Part shown: positions 53,094-62,852 of the stretch, piece after piece | How the letters are laid out: every line of letters starts with the position of its first letter | How positions within the stretch are numbered: position 1 is the first letter of the stretch | Origin: Eubacterium ruminantium | Lineage (GTDB): Bacteria > Bacillota > Clostridia > Lachnospirales > Lachnospiraceae | Length of the DNA: 64,000 nt | Assembly (NCBI RefSeq): GCF_900167085.1 | Contig: NZ_FUXA01000009.1 | Span: 62,001-126,000 of the forward strand | Reading direction: 5' to 3' | Notes under the pieces: model-generated | The model's database searches: none | What the model was told of the DNA's origin: nothing | What the model saw: only the letters and a program-made list of their open reading frames with translations | Position numbers and translations under genes: made by a program

Positions 53094-54506
53094 ATGAAAC
53101 CGGTTAGATCATTTTTACTTTATGATAAAAATATAAGCAAAAACAGTTATACATGGAATATGTTGGGCTGTCTGCTTCATGCATTTCAAAGTACAATAAT
53201 GCTTATAGTTCTGAAAAGAACCGTAGGACTTGCTGCAGCAGGCATTTTCAACATTGCATATACAAATGCCAGCCTGTTCTATAAAATGGGCCACTACGGC
53301 ATGAGGAATTATCAAGTCTCTGATGTTAAGCGTAAATATTCATTTAAAGATTATCATCTGACCAGACTTATTACCGTATTTGCAATGCTGCTTTTCGGAA
53401 CTGCATATATCTTCTACGCAGCTGCAACCAAAAATTATTCTTCTTACAAAATGAATGTAATGATATGGATGCTCTTATTCAACGCTGTCGATGCTTACGA
53501 AAGCGTTTATCACGGTGCATATCAGCAGAACAACCGACTGGATGTTGCCGGACGCTGCATGACTATTCGTATGACACTCCTTATCATCGCATACGTAATT
53601 TCAATAATAATAACAAAGGACCAGCTTATTTCACTGATCATAACTACCATTTCGACGTTCGTTGTATTTATTATATTTACTCTCTGGACAAAGCATCTCA
53701 CCAAACCAGTCGCAGTTGTAAGCGAGACCGCTGAGAATGTTGCTACTGAAAATGTTACTACTGAAAATGTTACTACTGAGAAACATGCAAAAAATACTGC
53801 AGATAAATTATCAAAAAATATCGACAATAATACAGTAACAGATGCTACTCCGGTAAGTACCTCAAAATGGAAAAGAGTTTCAGCACTTCTTGTGCATTGC
53901 TTCCCTCTTTTTGCCGGAACATTCCTTGCATTTTATATCGCAAACGCACCAAAATATGCCATTGATTCAACTCTTTCAAATGACATACAGGGATATTACG
54001 GAATAATCACACAGCCAATCTATGTAATATATATGCTGAATGATTTCATTTTCATGCCGCAGATTTATCCTCTCTCAAAACTTTGGGATGAAGGCCGAAT
54101 CGACAAATTCGTCAAAAAATCTTTGAAGCAGGTATTTATACTTATTTTACTAACTTTGGTCTGCCTTGTAGGAGCTTACTTCTTAGGAATTCCTGTTTTA
54201 TCTGTCGTATTTAATTCTAACCTGAAGCCTTTCAAGACTTCTCTTATGATCCTTATGATCGGTGCAGGCTTCCTTGGTATGACAGGCTTCCTCAGTTCGG
54301 TAATAACAATTATAAGATGCCAGAAATACACGATGTACGGTTACGTACTCGTCGCTCTCGTAGCACTTCTGTTCTCAAATAAAGTCGTTAAAAAATACGA
54401 GATCCTCGGAGCTTCAATTTTCTATACATCACTTATGGCTCTACTAACGGTAATATTCCTTATAATCCTTATCGTCGGAGTCAAAAAAAAGACTACTAAA
54501 AAGTAG
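53094..54506 (+). CDS. Polysaccharide flippase-like (Wzx/MATE-type) membrane protein
   Basis: About 470 residues with roughly 12-14 membrane helices and the general plan of Wzx-type flippases (FNIAYTNASLFYKMGHYGMR near the start; helices resume with HCFPLFAGTFLAFYIANAPK). It would move a lipid-linked oligosaccharide across the membrane. A hydrophilic loop of ~45 residues in mid-protein contains tandem NVATE/NVTTE units encoded by 15-bp repeats, unusual for the family. The frame is open from 53049; AGGTG before the ATG at 53094 gives the start. Confidence 0.75.
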   Translation: MKPVRSFLLYDKNISKNSYTWNMLGCLLHAFQSTIMLIVLKRTVGLAAAGIFNIAYTNASLFYKMGHYGMRNYQVSDVKRKYSFKDYHLTRLITVFAMLLFGTAYIFYAAATKNYSSYKMNVMIWMLLFNAVDAYESVYHGAYQQNNRLDVAGRCMTIRMTLLIIAYVISIIITKDQLISLIITTISTFVVFIIFTLWTKHLTKPVAVVSETAENVATENVTTENVTTEKHAKNTADKLSKNIDNNTVTDATPVSTSKWKRVSALLVHCFPLFAGTFLAFYIANAPKYAIDSTLSNDIQGYYGIITQPIYVIYMLNDFIFMPQIYPLSKLWDEGRIDKFVKKSLKQVFILILLTLVCLVGAYFLGIPVLSVVFNSNLKPFKTSLMILMIGAGFLGMTGFLSSVITIIRCQKYTMYGYVLVALVALLFSNKVVKKYEILGASIFYTSLMALLTVIFLIILIVGVKKKTTKK

Positions 54507-54515
54507 TCTTTTTTT
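54484..54515 (+). terminator. Bidirectional terminator between the glycan operon and truA
   Basis: AAAAAAGACTACT / AGTAGTCTTTTTTT, with the flippase stop codon at the loop. T-runs on both strands, so it can serve both converging units. Confidence 0.9.
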
Positions 54516-54639
54516 ATGTTTTATATGTTTCAATTTGATATCACGATGTGCGTTTGAAATTTTCACATATGTTCTTTTGTCATACATTTTTATTTATCAT
54601 ACATTTTCATTTTGCGTACATATTTATTATGAATAATGA

Positions 54640-55395
54640 TTATACGTATTTTATATTTACAAGAGTAAGTCCTCTTGCCTCAGCTGTATCTCCGGCAAGC
54701 GAGCGGTCCTTGGAAGCTATTATATCGCCCACAGTTTCAGGATCCGTCCTTCCGCCTCCAACTTCAATGAGTGTACCGGCGATAATCCGCACCATATTGT
54801 AAAGGAATCCATTTCCCGTAATACGTATAGTTATAAGCCTTCCCGGCTCCCCCGGAAATTCATCAACTAAAATATCACAGGAATATACGGTTCTTACTTT
54901 ATCGACTACGCTGCTTCCCGCAGAGCAAAATGCACTGAAATCATGTTCGCCCACTATGAATCCTGCGGCCTTCTTCATTTTTTCAATATCAAGATTCAAA
55001 TAACAGAACTTTGAATATAATCTATATAACGGATTCTCGATCTTATCATTATAGATCTTATATTCGTAAGTCTTTACGGTATCAGCATGTCTTGGATGAA
55101 ATGAATCCGGAACTTCCATTGACTTTCGTACCCTTATATCCTGAGGAAGTCTCTGATTAAGGGCGAGAGCCATCTTCTCGGCAGGTATTCTTGTCTCCGC
55201 ATCGAAGACACATACATTTCCCAGCGAATGCACGCCTGAATCCGTACGACTGGCACCGATGACTTCTATCTTCTGCCTCAATAGCCCTGAGAGCGCTTTA
55301 TTCAGTTCTCCTTCGATTGTAGGTCCATTTGGCTGTATCTGCCATCCGCAGTATTCTGAGCCGTCGTAGGCCACTACAAGCATGTATCTACCCAT
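54640..55395 (-). CDS. truA: tRNA pseudouridine synthase A
   Basis: Converts U38-40 of tRNA anticodon arms to pseudouridine, 251 residues. The catalytic aspartate sits in VIGASRTDSGVHSLGN; also visible are YDGSEYCGWQ, TYEYKIYN and the C-terminal GNGFLYNMVRIIAGTL. GGAGA precedes the ATG. It lies 16 bp after ecfT, as in most Firmicutes, but the usual next gene, rplM, is 18 kb away. Confidence 0.96.
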   Translation of the reverse strand: MGRYMLVVAYDGSEYCGWQIQPNGPTIEGELNKALSGLLRQKIEVIGASRTDSGVHSLGNVCVFDAETRIPAEKMALALNQRLPQDIRVRKSMEVPDSFHPRHADTVKTYEYKIYNDKIENPLYRLYSKFCYLNLDIEKMKKAAGFIVGEHDFSAFCSAGSSVVDKVRTVYSCDILVDEFPGEPGRLITIRITGNGFLYNMVRIIAGTLIEVGGGRTDPETVGDIIASKDRSLAGDTAEARGLTLVNIKYV

Positions 55396-55411
55396 ATATA
55401 TTCTCCAAGTA

Positions 55412-56146
55412 CTATAAAAGTATAAACATTGCAGTCATTAATATCAGAAATGCGATCATAATGATCAAATAAATTCTGTCTGCGCTATCCATTTGAAGCT
55501 TATCAATCTCTGTATGAGCCTCAGCGGAATCATAACATCTGATATCCATAGCATCCGCCATCTTCTCGGCTTTATTTATCGTCTTTCTGAAAAGCGGGAT
55601 AATAATCGAAATACTGTTTTTAATTCTAGCCGCAAAACTTCCTTCTGTTATATCAGCACCTCTTGCAGCCTGCGCCACACGGATCATATTCATTTCATTT
55701 CCAAGTACAGGAAGAAATATAAGCGCTACCGTCATAGACATTGCCATTTCTTCCTTCATCCCAAAACCTTTCTTCATGCCTCGAAGCAGGTCTCTGGTGG
55801 TGGTGGTTTTCACGAGTATGACACACAAAAATGCCATGATATATAATTTCAACAAAAGCAGTAATGCGCTTTTAAATGGAACGATCAAAAGATTGAATAA
55901 AAATCCTATTACAAGAATAATTGTTATTCCCTTGAGTGATCTCAAATAACTGGTGACATTCACCTGGCTCAAATAAATATTTAAGCATAAGATCACAAAT
56001 GGAATGATCAGTAGCAGAAAATTCTTTGCAAATATACACATGAGAATATCTGCTATAAGCGAATACAGCTTGACTCTCGGATCAAGACTATGTATAAATG
56101 AGCTTCTATCCTCATATCTTCCCTTTTTTACATCATATATATACAT
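55412..56146 (-). CDS. ecfT: ECF transporter transmembrane subunit
   Basis: A 244-residue protein with about five membrane helices. It has the first ATPase-coupling motif as AQAARGADI and the second as ADAMDIRCYD, where family members usually have an A-R-G triplet; here it reads I-R-C. EcfT links the ATPases to vitamin-binding S components, none of which is in this window. GAGGG is rather far from the ATG, so translation may be modest. The ATPase gene lies 161 bp upstream and is itself abnormal. Confidence 0.88.
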   Translation of the reverse strand: MYIYDVKKGRYEDRSSFIHSLDPRVKLYSLIADILMCIFAKNFLLLIIPFVILCLNIYLSQVNVTSYLRSLKGITIILVIGFLFNLLIVPFKSALLLLLKLYIMAFLCVILVKTTTTRDLLRGMKKGFGMKEEMAMSMTVALIFLPVLGNEMNMIRVAQAARGADITEGSFAARIKNSISIIIPLFRKTINKAEKMADAMDIRCYDSAEAHTEIDKLQMDSADRIYLIIMIAFLILMTAMFILL

Positions 56147-56307
56147 TTATTTCTTTTCCCTCATTATGAATGCAACTCAGCATTGTCATAGTCAGCACTG
56201 TTAACACCTCTATGATCATTACTAATTCAGCTTACACTCGATTTGTATTTTAAACATCCGCACCACCATTAATGACACTGTGTTAACTACCAATTCATTT
56301 CTCGTGA

Positions 56308-57864
56308 TTAGTGTCCAACAATGATCACACATTTTCCTGTTTCGATATAATGCTTGCAAACTGATGAAAGTGCCTTGATACCATATTCATCGAGACCTGC
56401 ATCGGCTTCGTCAAGTATAAGATATTCCGGCTGAATCGCCAATATGCCTGCTATTGCAACTCTCTTCTTCTCTCCACCGGAAAGCTTTGTAACAGACTTA
56501 TCCCAAATCGTCTCATCAACTCCCATTAACTGAAGAGAATATTTGGCTGTCTTAACCGCGCTGTCATTGTCATAACCCATATTCTTCGGTCCAAACATTA
56601 CATCTTTTAAAACCGTATCGGCAAAAAGCTGCTTATCCGAAAACTGTGATACATATCCGACCTTTCTTCGAAGGCCATTTATCATTGTAGCGGAAGTCTT
56701 CTTATCAGACTGTCCGAATAATCTCTGAGTTATACTTTTCTTAGTTACAGGAAGCATATATCCATCAACATAAACACCGCCCTTTTTAACAAGCAAAAGG
56801 CCATTTAACAGTCTTGAAAGAGTACTTTTACCTGAACCTGAAAGTCCCTTTATGATATAAAGTCTTCCCTTCTTAAATGAATAACTTATATCTGACAGAA
56901 CCTGCATTCCGCCATATGAGAAATCAACTTTGTCAAGTCTGATATCCTGATTCTTTGTTCCGGAGATAAATGCATCCTCTTCGTCATCTCCTGCAGTATT
57001 CAGGATTCTCTCTTCAATCTTTATAGGTTTCAACTGCTTATTAATAATCTTTGACTTCTTATGTCTTGTAAATGCTACAATCTTGCTTCTGAAGGTCCTG
57101 TAAATGTCTGTTTTCACATCGGTTTCATTAATATTATCTGTATCATTTTCCATGTTTTTTTCAATAGCATTGCTGTAAACAGTCGTTCCATCAGCTTCAA
57201 ATGACATATCTTTCGAATCAAGGATACAACCATTCTGCATAGAAATGATCCTGTCGCATGAGTTTGCTACTGCCTTGTCCTGGGTAATGATAACCAGAGT
57301 CTGTTTCTTCTTTCTTGCATTATCCAGAATAAATGAAAGCATTCTGTCTCTGACTTTCTCGCTCTGCATGCTGAATACTTCATCAAGAACAAGAAGCTTT
57401 GGTTGCATTGCAACTATGGCAGCCACAGCCTCTCTCTGTTTTTCACCACCGCTTAAGGTTGAAAAATCTCTGCTGGCTTTAGTAAGAAGTCCATACTTTT
57501 TCATTACATTTCTGGATCTCTTTAATACCTTATCCGCAGGTACATTTAAATTCTCAAGTCCAAACATAATATCTGAACTTACCATATCGAATACATAGTT
57601 ATCATCAGGATTCTGAAGAACTATTCCGCACTTACGATGAACTCTTGGCAGGTTTGCATCAAAGCTTGTATCAAGCCCGTTTACAACAACCTGATCGGGT
57701 GCTTCCGGTTTTATAAGTCCTGCTATATATCTTCCGAGAGTACTTTTTCCTGAACCATTTGGCCCAACAAGTGCAACTATTTCACCCTGTTCAATATCAA
57801 GCGATATTATACTGTCAGGGATATATTCAATTTTCAGATTTCTGATCTTAACTATACATTCCAT
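56308..57864 (-). CDS. Fused ECF transporter ATPase (EcfA1-EcfA2) with degenerate ends
   Basis: About 518 residues carrying two ABC ATPase domains joined by a charged ~80-residue linker, in place of the separate ecfA1 and ecfA2 genes. Domain 1: GPNGSGKST, LSGGEKQR, LLVLDEVFS, but its H-loop is IITQDK (Gln for His). Domain 2: [27 protein letters not shown], but the protein stops right after the H-loop histidine (VIIVGH-stop), so the usual C-terminal 50-100 residues are missing. The start is uncertain: ATG 57864 begins the domain, while the open frame reaches 57903 inside the rplQ terminator. It should power EcfT if functional. Confidence 0.8.
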   Translation of the reverse strand: MECIVKIRNLKIEYIPDSIISLDIEQGEIVALVGPNGSGKSTLGRYIAGLIKPEAPDQVVVNGLDTSFDANLPRVHRKCGIVLQNPDDNYVFDMVSSDIMFGLENLNVPADKVLKRSRNVMKKYGLLTKASRDFSTLSGGEKQREAVAAIVAMQPKLLVLDEVFSMQSEKVRDRMLSFILDNARKKKQTLVIITQDKAVANSCDRIISMQNGCILDSKDMSFEADGTTVYSNAIEKNMENDTDNINETDVKTDIYRTFRSKIVAFTRHKKSKIINKQLKPIKIEERILNTAGDDEEDAFISGTKNQDIRLDKVDFSYGGMQVLSDISYSFKKGRLYIIKGLSGSGKSTLSRLLNGLLLVKKGGVYVDGYMLPVTKKSITQRLFGQSDKKTSATMINGLRRKVGYVSQFSDKQLFADTVLKDVMFGPKNMGYDNDSAVKTAKYSLQLMGVDETIWDKSVTKLSGGEKKRVAIAGILAIQPEYLILDEADAGLDEYGIKALSSVCKHYIETGKCVIIVGH

Positions 57865-57894
57865 ATGTGTAACCCTAACTCCACTTTTTAGCAT

Positions 57895-57927
57895 AAAAGC
57901 CACTGATCAAATGTATCAGTGGCTTTT
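57895..57927 (-). terminator. Terminator of the alpha-operon after rplQ
   Basis: Read leftward: AAAAGCCACTGAT, 7-nt loop, ATCAGTGGCTTTT. The stem is strong but the T-tract is short, so some read-through into the ECF genes is likely. Confidence 0.75.
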
Positions 57928-57947
57928 AGTTGCTTATATATATATGA

Positions 57948-58484
57948 TTATACTAACTCTAAGATAACTTCAAGAGCTCCGTCGCCCTTTCTCATACCGA
58001 TCTTAACGATTCTTGTATAACCACCTTCACGACCTGCATACTTTGTAGCATACTCGTTGAAAAGCTTTTCTGTAAGGTCAACCTTCTTTGTAGCTGCTTT
58101 CTTACCAGCTGCATTTGTAGGAACCTCTGTTACAGGATAAAGAACTTTGAGCATTTCACGTCTTGCATGAAGTCTTGATGGAAGGTCCTTCTTGATCTTC
58201 TTATCAACTTCATCGAAAACAGTAACTTTCTTACCGTCAACAACTTCTTTTACTCTCTTACCATCTTTATCTTTTCTAGCAACCTTAGTCTTAACAGTAA
58301 CTTCTTCGAAGTTATCCTTTTCCTTGATTGCCATCTTTATAAGGTGCTCAGCTATCTGACGAACTTCCTTCGCTCTAGCATCTGTTGTCTTAATCTTTCC
58401 ATGATTAAGAAGCATTGTTACCTGATTACGAAGAAGTGCCTTTCTCTGATCAGATTTCTTACCGAGTTTTCTATACATTGCCAT
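57948..58484 (-). CDS. rplQ: Ribosomal protein L17
   Basis: A 50S protein of 178 residues, starting MAMYRKLGKKSDQRKALLRN. It is longer than the ~120-residue norm because of a charged insert in mid-protein (KVARKDKDGKRVKEVVDGKK region). The C-terminus YTRIVKIGMRKGDGALEVIL is typical. The frame runs to 58520, but AAGGAGG before the ATG at 58484 sets the start. Follows rpoA by ~106 bp. Confidence 0.97.
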   Translation of the reverse strand: MAMYRKLGKKSDQRKALLRNQVTMLLNHGKIKTTDARAKEVRQIAEHLIKMAIKEKDNFEEVTVKTKVARKDKDGKRVKEVVDGKKVTVFDEVDKKIKKDLPSRLHARREMLKVLYPVTEVPTNAAGKKAATKKVDLTEKLFNEYATKYAGREGGYTRIVKIGMRKGDGALEVILELV

Positions 58485-58590
58485 AATTTTTTTCCTCCTT
58501 ACCCTTGGCAGGGTCTTCACTATGCTTACTAATTCCGTCAGAATGAATAAATCATTCCGGGCGACTTCGGCCTAAGTGGTGATATAAATC

Positions 58591-59556
58591 TTACTCTTCT
58601 TCAGGTACTCCGTCATTAAGAGTAAAACCAAGCTCTTTGAGCTTTGCGAGAACTTCTTCAAGTGACTTACGTCCAAGGTTACGAACTTTCATCATATCCT
58701 CAGGTGTCTTCTTGCAAAGTTCCTTAACTGTATTAATACCTGCTCTCTTAAGACAGTTGTATGAACGAACAGAAAGTTCAAGTTCATCAATTGACATATC
58801 TGTCTTGCTTACAGGTTCTTCTGTTGGTGTTTCAACGATAACGCTTGCTGTCTTAGCATTCTCTGAAAGGTCGATAAATAAGCTTAAGTGCTCACTTAAA
58901 ACCTTAGCAGCAAGGCTTACAGCCTCATCAGGAGCAAGTGATCCGTTTGTAAATACATCAAGAGTGAGCTTATCATAGTCTGTAATCTGACCTACACGGG
59001 TATCCTCAACAGTAAGATTAACTCTCTCAACAGGTGTATAAATAGAATCAACAGCGATTGTATCTATAGCTGTATCAAGTTCTTTGTTCTTATCTGCACT
59101 TACATAACCACGACCATTTGTAATCATGAGTTCCATCTCAAGTCTAGCTTCTGGGCCGCTGAGATTTGCAATTACAAGTTCAGGGTTAAGAATTTCAAGA
59201 TCTCCATCAACCTTGATATCTGCAGCAGTAACTACTGTTGTTCCCGATGCCTCGATATATGCAGTCTTAGGTTCATTTGATGATGAATTATTCTTAATAA
59301 CAAGATCTTTGATGTTAAGAATGATCTCTGTAACATCTTCCTTTACTCCAGGAATAGAACTAAACTCATGAAGAACACCTTTGATCTTTACTGAGCTTAC
59401 AGCTGTACCCGGAAGCGATGAAAGCATGATTCTTCTAAGCGAATTTCCAAGTGTTGTACCATATCCTCTTTCGAGTGGTTCAATTACGAATCTTCCAAAC
59501 TTATCATCATCAGACTGCTCTGCAATTTCAATTCTTGGCTTCTCAAATTCAAACAC
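58591..59556 (-). CDS. rpoA: RNA polymerase alpha subunit
   Basis: A 321-residue alpha subunit: N-terminal dimerisation domain ([20 protein letters not shown]) and C-terminal DNA/activator-binding domain ([32 protein letters not shown]). It starts with GTG at 59556 behind AAGGAGG. Standard position between rpsD and rplQ. Confidence 0.98.
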   Translation of the reverse strand: MFEFEKPRIEIAEQSDDDKFGRFVIEPLERGYGTTLGNSLRRIMLSSLPGTAVSSVKIKGVLHEFSSIPGVKEDVTEIILNIKDLVIKNNSSSNEPKTAYIEASGTTVVTAADIKVDGDLEILNPELVIANLSGPEARLEMELMITNGRGYVSADKNKELDTAIDTIAVDSIYTPVERVNLTVEDTRVGQITDYDKLTLDVFTNGSLAPDEAVSLAAKVLSEHLSLFIDLSENAKTASVIVETPTEEPVSKTDMSIDELELSVRSYNCLKRAGINTVKELCKKTPEDMMKVRNLGRKSLEEVLAKLKELGFTLNDGVPEEE

Positions 59557-59672
59557 TGCGTTAACCTCCTTCTACTTCGAAATTATACTTAAGTCTACTG
59601 CAAGAGTATCCGTTCCTTGCAGTTAACCGGATATAAAATCCGGTTATATATATGCGTGAACGTTTATTTATC

Positions 59673-60266
59673 TTACTTAGAATATAACTCGACGATAAGA
59701 GTCTCGTTAACAGGTACGTCGATCTGCTCTCTTTCAGGCTTTGTTACAACTGTACCACTAAGTGTTTCTGAATTTGACTCAAGCCATGCTGGAACTGCGA
59801 TTCCGCCATTAGCTTCTACGATATCCTTAAATCTCTGAAGAGACTTGCTCTTCTCTCTGATTTCAATCTTATCACCAGCGTTTACTCTGTATGAAGGAAT
59901 GTTTACACACTTACCATTTACGAGTACATGCTTATGATCTACAACCTGTCTAGCTTCTCTTCTTGTTCTAGCAAATCCCATACGGAAGATAACATTGTCA
60001 AGACGAAGCTCAAGGAGTGTCATCAGGTTAGGACCTGCTGTTCCCTGCATCTTTTCAGCCTTAGCGAAAAGGTTACGGAAAGGTTTCTCCTGTACACCAT
60101 AGATGAACTTAGCCTTCTGCTTCTCACGAAGCTGAAGTCCGTACTCACTTATCTTTCTGTTAGCATTCTTTGCTTTTCTCTTAGATTTCTTATTAACACC
60201 GAGATACATTGGCTCCATGTTGAGTGATCTGCATCTCTTAAGAACCGGGGTTCTATCAATTGCCAT
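59673..60266 (-). CDS. rpsD: Ribosomal protein S4
   Basis: A primary 16S-binding 30S protein of 197 residues with the S4 RNA-binding domain (LDNVIFRMGFARTRREARQ, VDHKHVLVNGKCVNIPSYRV as adjoining blocks). The N-terminus MAIDRTPVLKRCRSLNMEP lacks the four-cysteine zinc cluster of some S4 proteins. In some Firmicutes S4 represses its own operon. Confidence 0.98.
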   Translation of the reverse strand: MAIDRTPVLKRCRSLNMEPMYLGVNKKSKRKAKNANRKISEYGLQLREKQKAKFIYGVQEKPFRNLFAKAEKMQGTAGPNLMTLLELRLDNVIFRMGFARTRREARQVVDHKHVLVNGKCVNIPSYRVNAGDKIEIREKSKSLQRFKDIVEANGGIAVPAWLESNSETLSGTVVTKPEREQIDVPVNETLIVELYSK

Positions 60267-60285
60267 TTTATATGTACCTCCTCAA

Positions 60286-60681
60286 TCAGACTCTTCTTCT
60301 CTTTGGTGGACGACATCCGTTATGTGGTACCGGAGTAACATCCTTGATTGTTAAAACTTCAAGACCGCATGCAGCGAGTGCTCTGATAGCTGCCTCTCTA
60401 CCTGAACCTGGTCCCTTAACCATAACATCAATAGTCTTAAGGCCGTAAGGAGCTGCAGCCTTTGCTGCTGTCTCAGCTGCCATCTGAGCTGCATAAGGTG
60501 TAGACTTCTTTGATCCTCTGAATCCAAGTCCGCCTGCACTTGCCCATGAAAGAGCATTTCCTTCAGCGTCTGTTAATGTAACTATTGTATTATTGAAAGA
60601 AGACTGAATGTGAGCCTGTCCATGCTCAACTACTTTTCTATTACGCTTCTTAGTAGCTTTTTTAGTAACTTTACCAGCCAT
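60286..60681 (-). CDS. rpsK: Ribosomal protein S11
   Basis: A 131-residue 30S platform protein: [54 protein letters not shown] and the basic tail [13 protein letters not shown]. Follows rpsM by 23 bp with a GGAGG-type site. Confidence 0.98.
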   Translation of the reverse strand: MAGKVTKKATKKRNRKVVEHGQAHIQSSFNNTIVTLTDAEGNALSWASAGGLGFRGSKKSTPYAAQMAAETAAKAAAPYGLKTIDVMVKGPGSGREAAIRALAACGLEVLTIKDVTPVPHNGCRPPKRRRV

Positions 60682-60704
60682 TACTTAACTTTCCTCCTAC
60701 TTAA

Positions 60705-61073
60705 TTACTTCTTCTTGTTAGCAACCGTCTTCTTAGGTCCCTTACGTGTACGTGCATTGTTCTTTGTGTTCTGTCCACGAACTGGAAGTCCCTTTCTGTG
60801 ACGGATGCCACGATAGCAACCGATTTCCTGAAGACGCTTAATGTTAAGAGCTGTTTCTCTTCTTAAATCACCTTCAACTGTAAGAGATTCATTGATTTCT
60901 TCGCTAAGCTTCTTAACTTCTTCGTCTGTAAGATCACGAACTCTTGTGTCAGGATTAACGCCTGTCTTAGCGAGAATTTTCTTTGAAGTTGGTAAACCTA
61001 TACCATAGATATAAGTAAGACCAATCTCGACACGTTTTTCTCTTGGTAAATCTACACCTGAAATACGAGCCAT
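60705..61073 (-). CDS. rpsM: Ribosomal protein S13
   Basis: A 122-residue 30S head protein: [54 protein letters not shown] and a basic tail. GGAGG lies upstream. Transcribed from its own extended -10 promoter at 61206, with a ~125-nt leader that could hold an autoregulatory site. Confidence 0.98.
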   Translation of the reverse strand: MARISGVDLPREKRVEIGLTYIYGIGLPTSKKILAKTGVNPDTRVRDLTDEEVKKLSEEINESLTVEGDLRRETALNIKRLQEIGCYRGIRHRKGLPVRGQNTKNNARTRKGPKKTVANKKK

Positions 61074-61205
61074 ATTTCTTATTTCCTCCGTAAAATCATA
61101 AATTCTTTTAAATGTTGTCTATCGACTTATCCTCCGCGTAACTTCTGTATGGAGTCAGAAGGTGAAATGTATACGGGACAATAAATCCTCCATATATAAT
61201 ATAGA

Positions 61206-61214
61206 ATTATAACA
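61206..61214 (-). promoter_or_regulatory. Extended -10 promoter ahead of rpsM
   Basis: TGTTATAAT on the minus strand; no convincing -35. The 369-bp gap 61074-61442 between rpmJ and rpsM is unusually long for this cluster: it holds this promoter and leader, and a right half (61220-61442) with no convincing gene. Confidence 0.55.
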
Positions 61215-61442
61215 TATCCCATTCACCGATTATCCGATGAAAAATGACGTTAAAGATATGTTACAGCCGCTTCTATGTTACATTGCTGCTCTATTTCGGC
61301 AGCAACCGCCGTGCATGACGAACACGGTAGTTCATCTCCTCCAGAATCAATGCTTTTATACAAAGTTCCGGAACGCACAAAAGCAAGCTATAAAGCCTTT
61401 ATACACCGTTCTTTATAACTTGTTTCAATAACATCAGGTAGA

Positions 61443-61556
61443 TTAGCCCTGACGCTGCTTGTGCTTTGGATTTTCGCAGATTATAAGTATTCTGCCTTTT
61501 CTTTTAATGACTTTGCATTTATCGCAAATCGGTTTTACTGATGCACGAACCTTCAT
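61443..61556 (-). CDS. rpmJ: Ribosomal protein L36
   Basis: A 37-residue zinc-ribbon 50S protein, [20 protein letters not shown] then [17 protein letters not shown]. Ligands are Cys11, Cys14, Cys27 and His32. The GGAG site lies just upstream of the ATG at 61556. It lies between infA and rpsM as usual. Confidence 0.96.
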   Translation of the reverse strand: MKVRASVKPICDKCKVIKRKGRILIICENPKHKQRQG

Positions 61557-61703
61557 TAAAATATTCTCCTTTCACAATGTAGCCTACATGCCTTATTGAT
61601 ATAACTACAAAAAGGGCGCAGTAAGCCCGCTACGAATTAATAGTTTAGCATTTTACAAAATAAAATGCAAGCACTTTTTTATCATGCATTTTTTGTAAAC
61701 AAA

Positions 61704-61922
61704 TTACTTTGCTCTCCAAGTGATTCTTCCCTTAGAGAGATCATATGGAGAAAGTACTACTGTTACCTTATCTCCAGGAAGTATTTTGATATAATTCATT
61801 CTAAGCTTTCCACTTATATGTGCAAGAATCTGGTGACCATTCTCTAACTCAACCTGAAACATAGCATTTGGAAGCTTTTCAATAACTACTCCTTCGCATT
61901 CGATCTCATCTACTTTTGACAT
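61704..61922 (-). CDS. infA: Translation initiation factor IF-1
   Basis: A 72-residue OB-fold factor that binds the ribosomal A site during initiation: [66 protein letters not shown] site precedes the ATG. No map or KOW-protein gene lies between it and adk, unlike in many relatives. Confidence 0.97.
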   Translation of the reverse strand: MSKVDEIECEGVVIEKLPNAMFQVELENGHQILAHISGKLRMNYIKILPGDKVTVVLSPYDLSKGRITWRAK

Positions 61923-61975
61923 AAATATACTTTCTCCTCTTATTTCACAAATATACTCTGAGTAAACACTATCAA

Positions 61976-62006
61976 ATAATAATAATCAAAATTTGTATTT
62001 TGTCAA
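61976..62006 (-). promoter_or_regulatory. Promoter ahead of infA
   Basis: On the minus strand TTGACA at 62001-62006, with TTATTA/TATTAT at 17-19 bp. The 125-bp AT-rich gap between adk and infA holds this and nothing else. Confidence 0.5.
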
Positions 62007-62047
62007 ATATATTTTTACAAATATTACTATAAATAATATTACCGGGA

Positions 62048-62725
<678 letters not shown>

Positions 62726-62785
62726 TTAACAGTTATCATAGCCTACCAGTTTCTCAAAGTAAAATCAAGTACTTTAAGAAGATTT

Positions 62786-62818
62786 AGGGATTACAAGTCT
62801 ATTAGACCTGTAATCCCT
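62786..62818. other. Hairpin between secY and adk
   Basis: AGGGATTACA..GTCTA and its complement form a near-perfect 15-bp stem. Read leftward there is no T-run, so it may be an attenuator or an mRNA-processing or stability element rather than a full terminator for secY. Confidence 0.55.
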
Positions 62819-62852
62819 TTTATCTTATAAATCAATGCCGATTACGACTATC

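Noticed and set aside
61290-61345. Short leftward peptide MNYRVRHARRLLPK behind GGAGGAG, a possible leader peptide
   Set aside because: The purine block abuts the ATG with no spacer, and 14 codons with no conserved context are not enough to call a gene.
61237-61431. 64-codon rightward frame between rpmJ and rpsM
   Set aside because: Opposite to the operon, no ribosome binding site, and no recognisable protein features.
61611-61631. Possible terminator between infA and rpmJ (GGGC/GCCC then TTTTT)
   Set aside because: Only four base pairs; too weak to call, and a stop here would separate two co-transcribed ribosomal genes.
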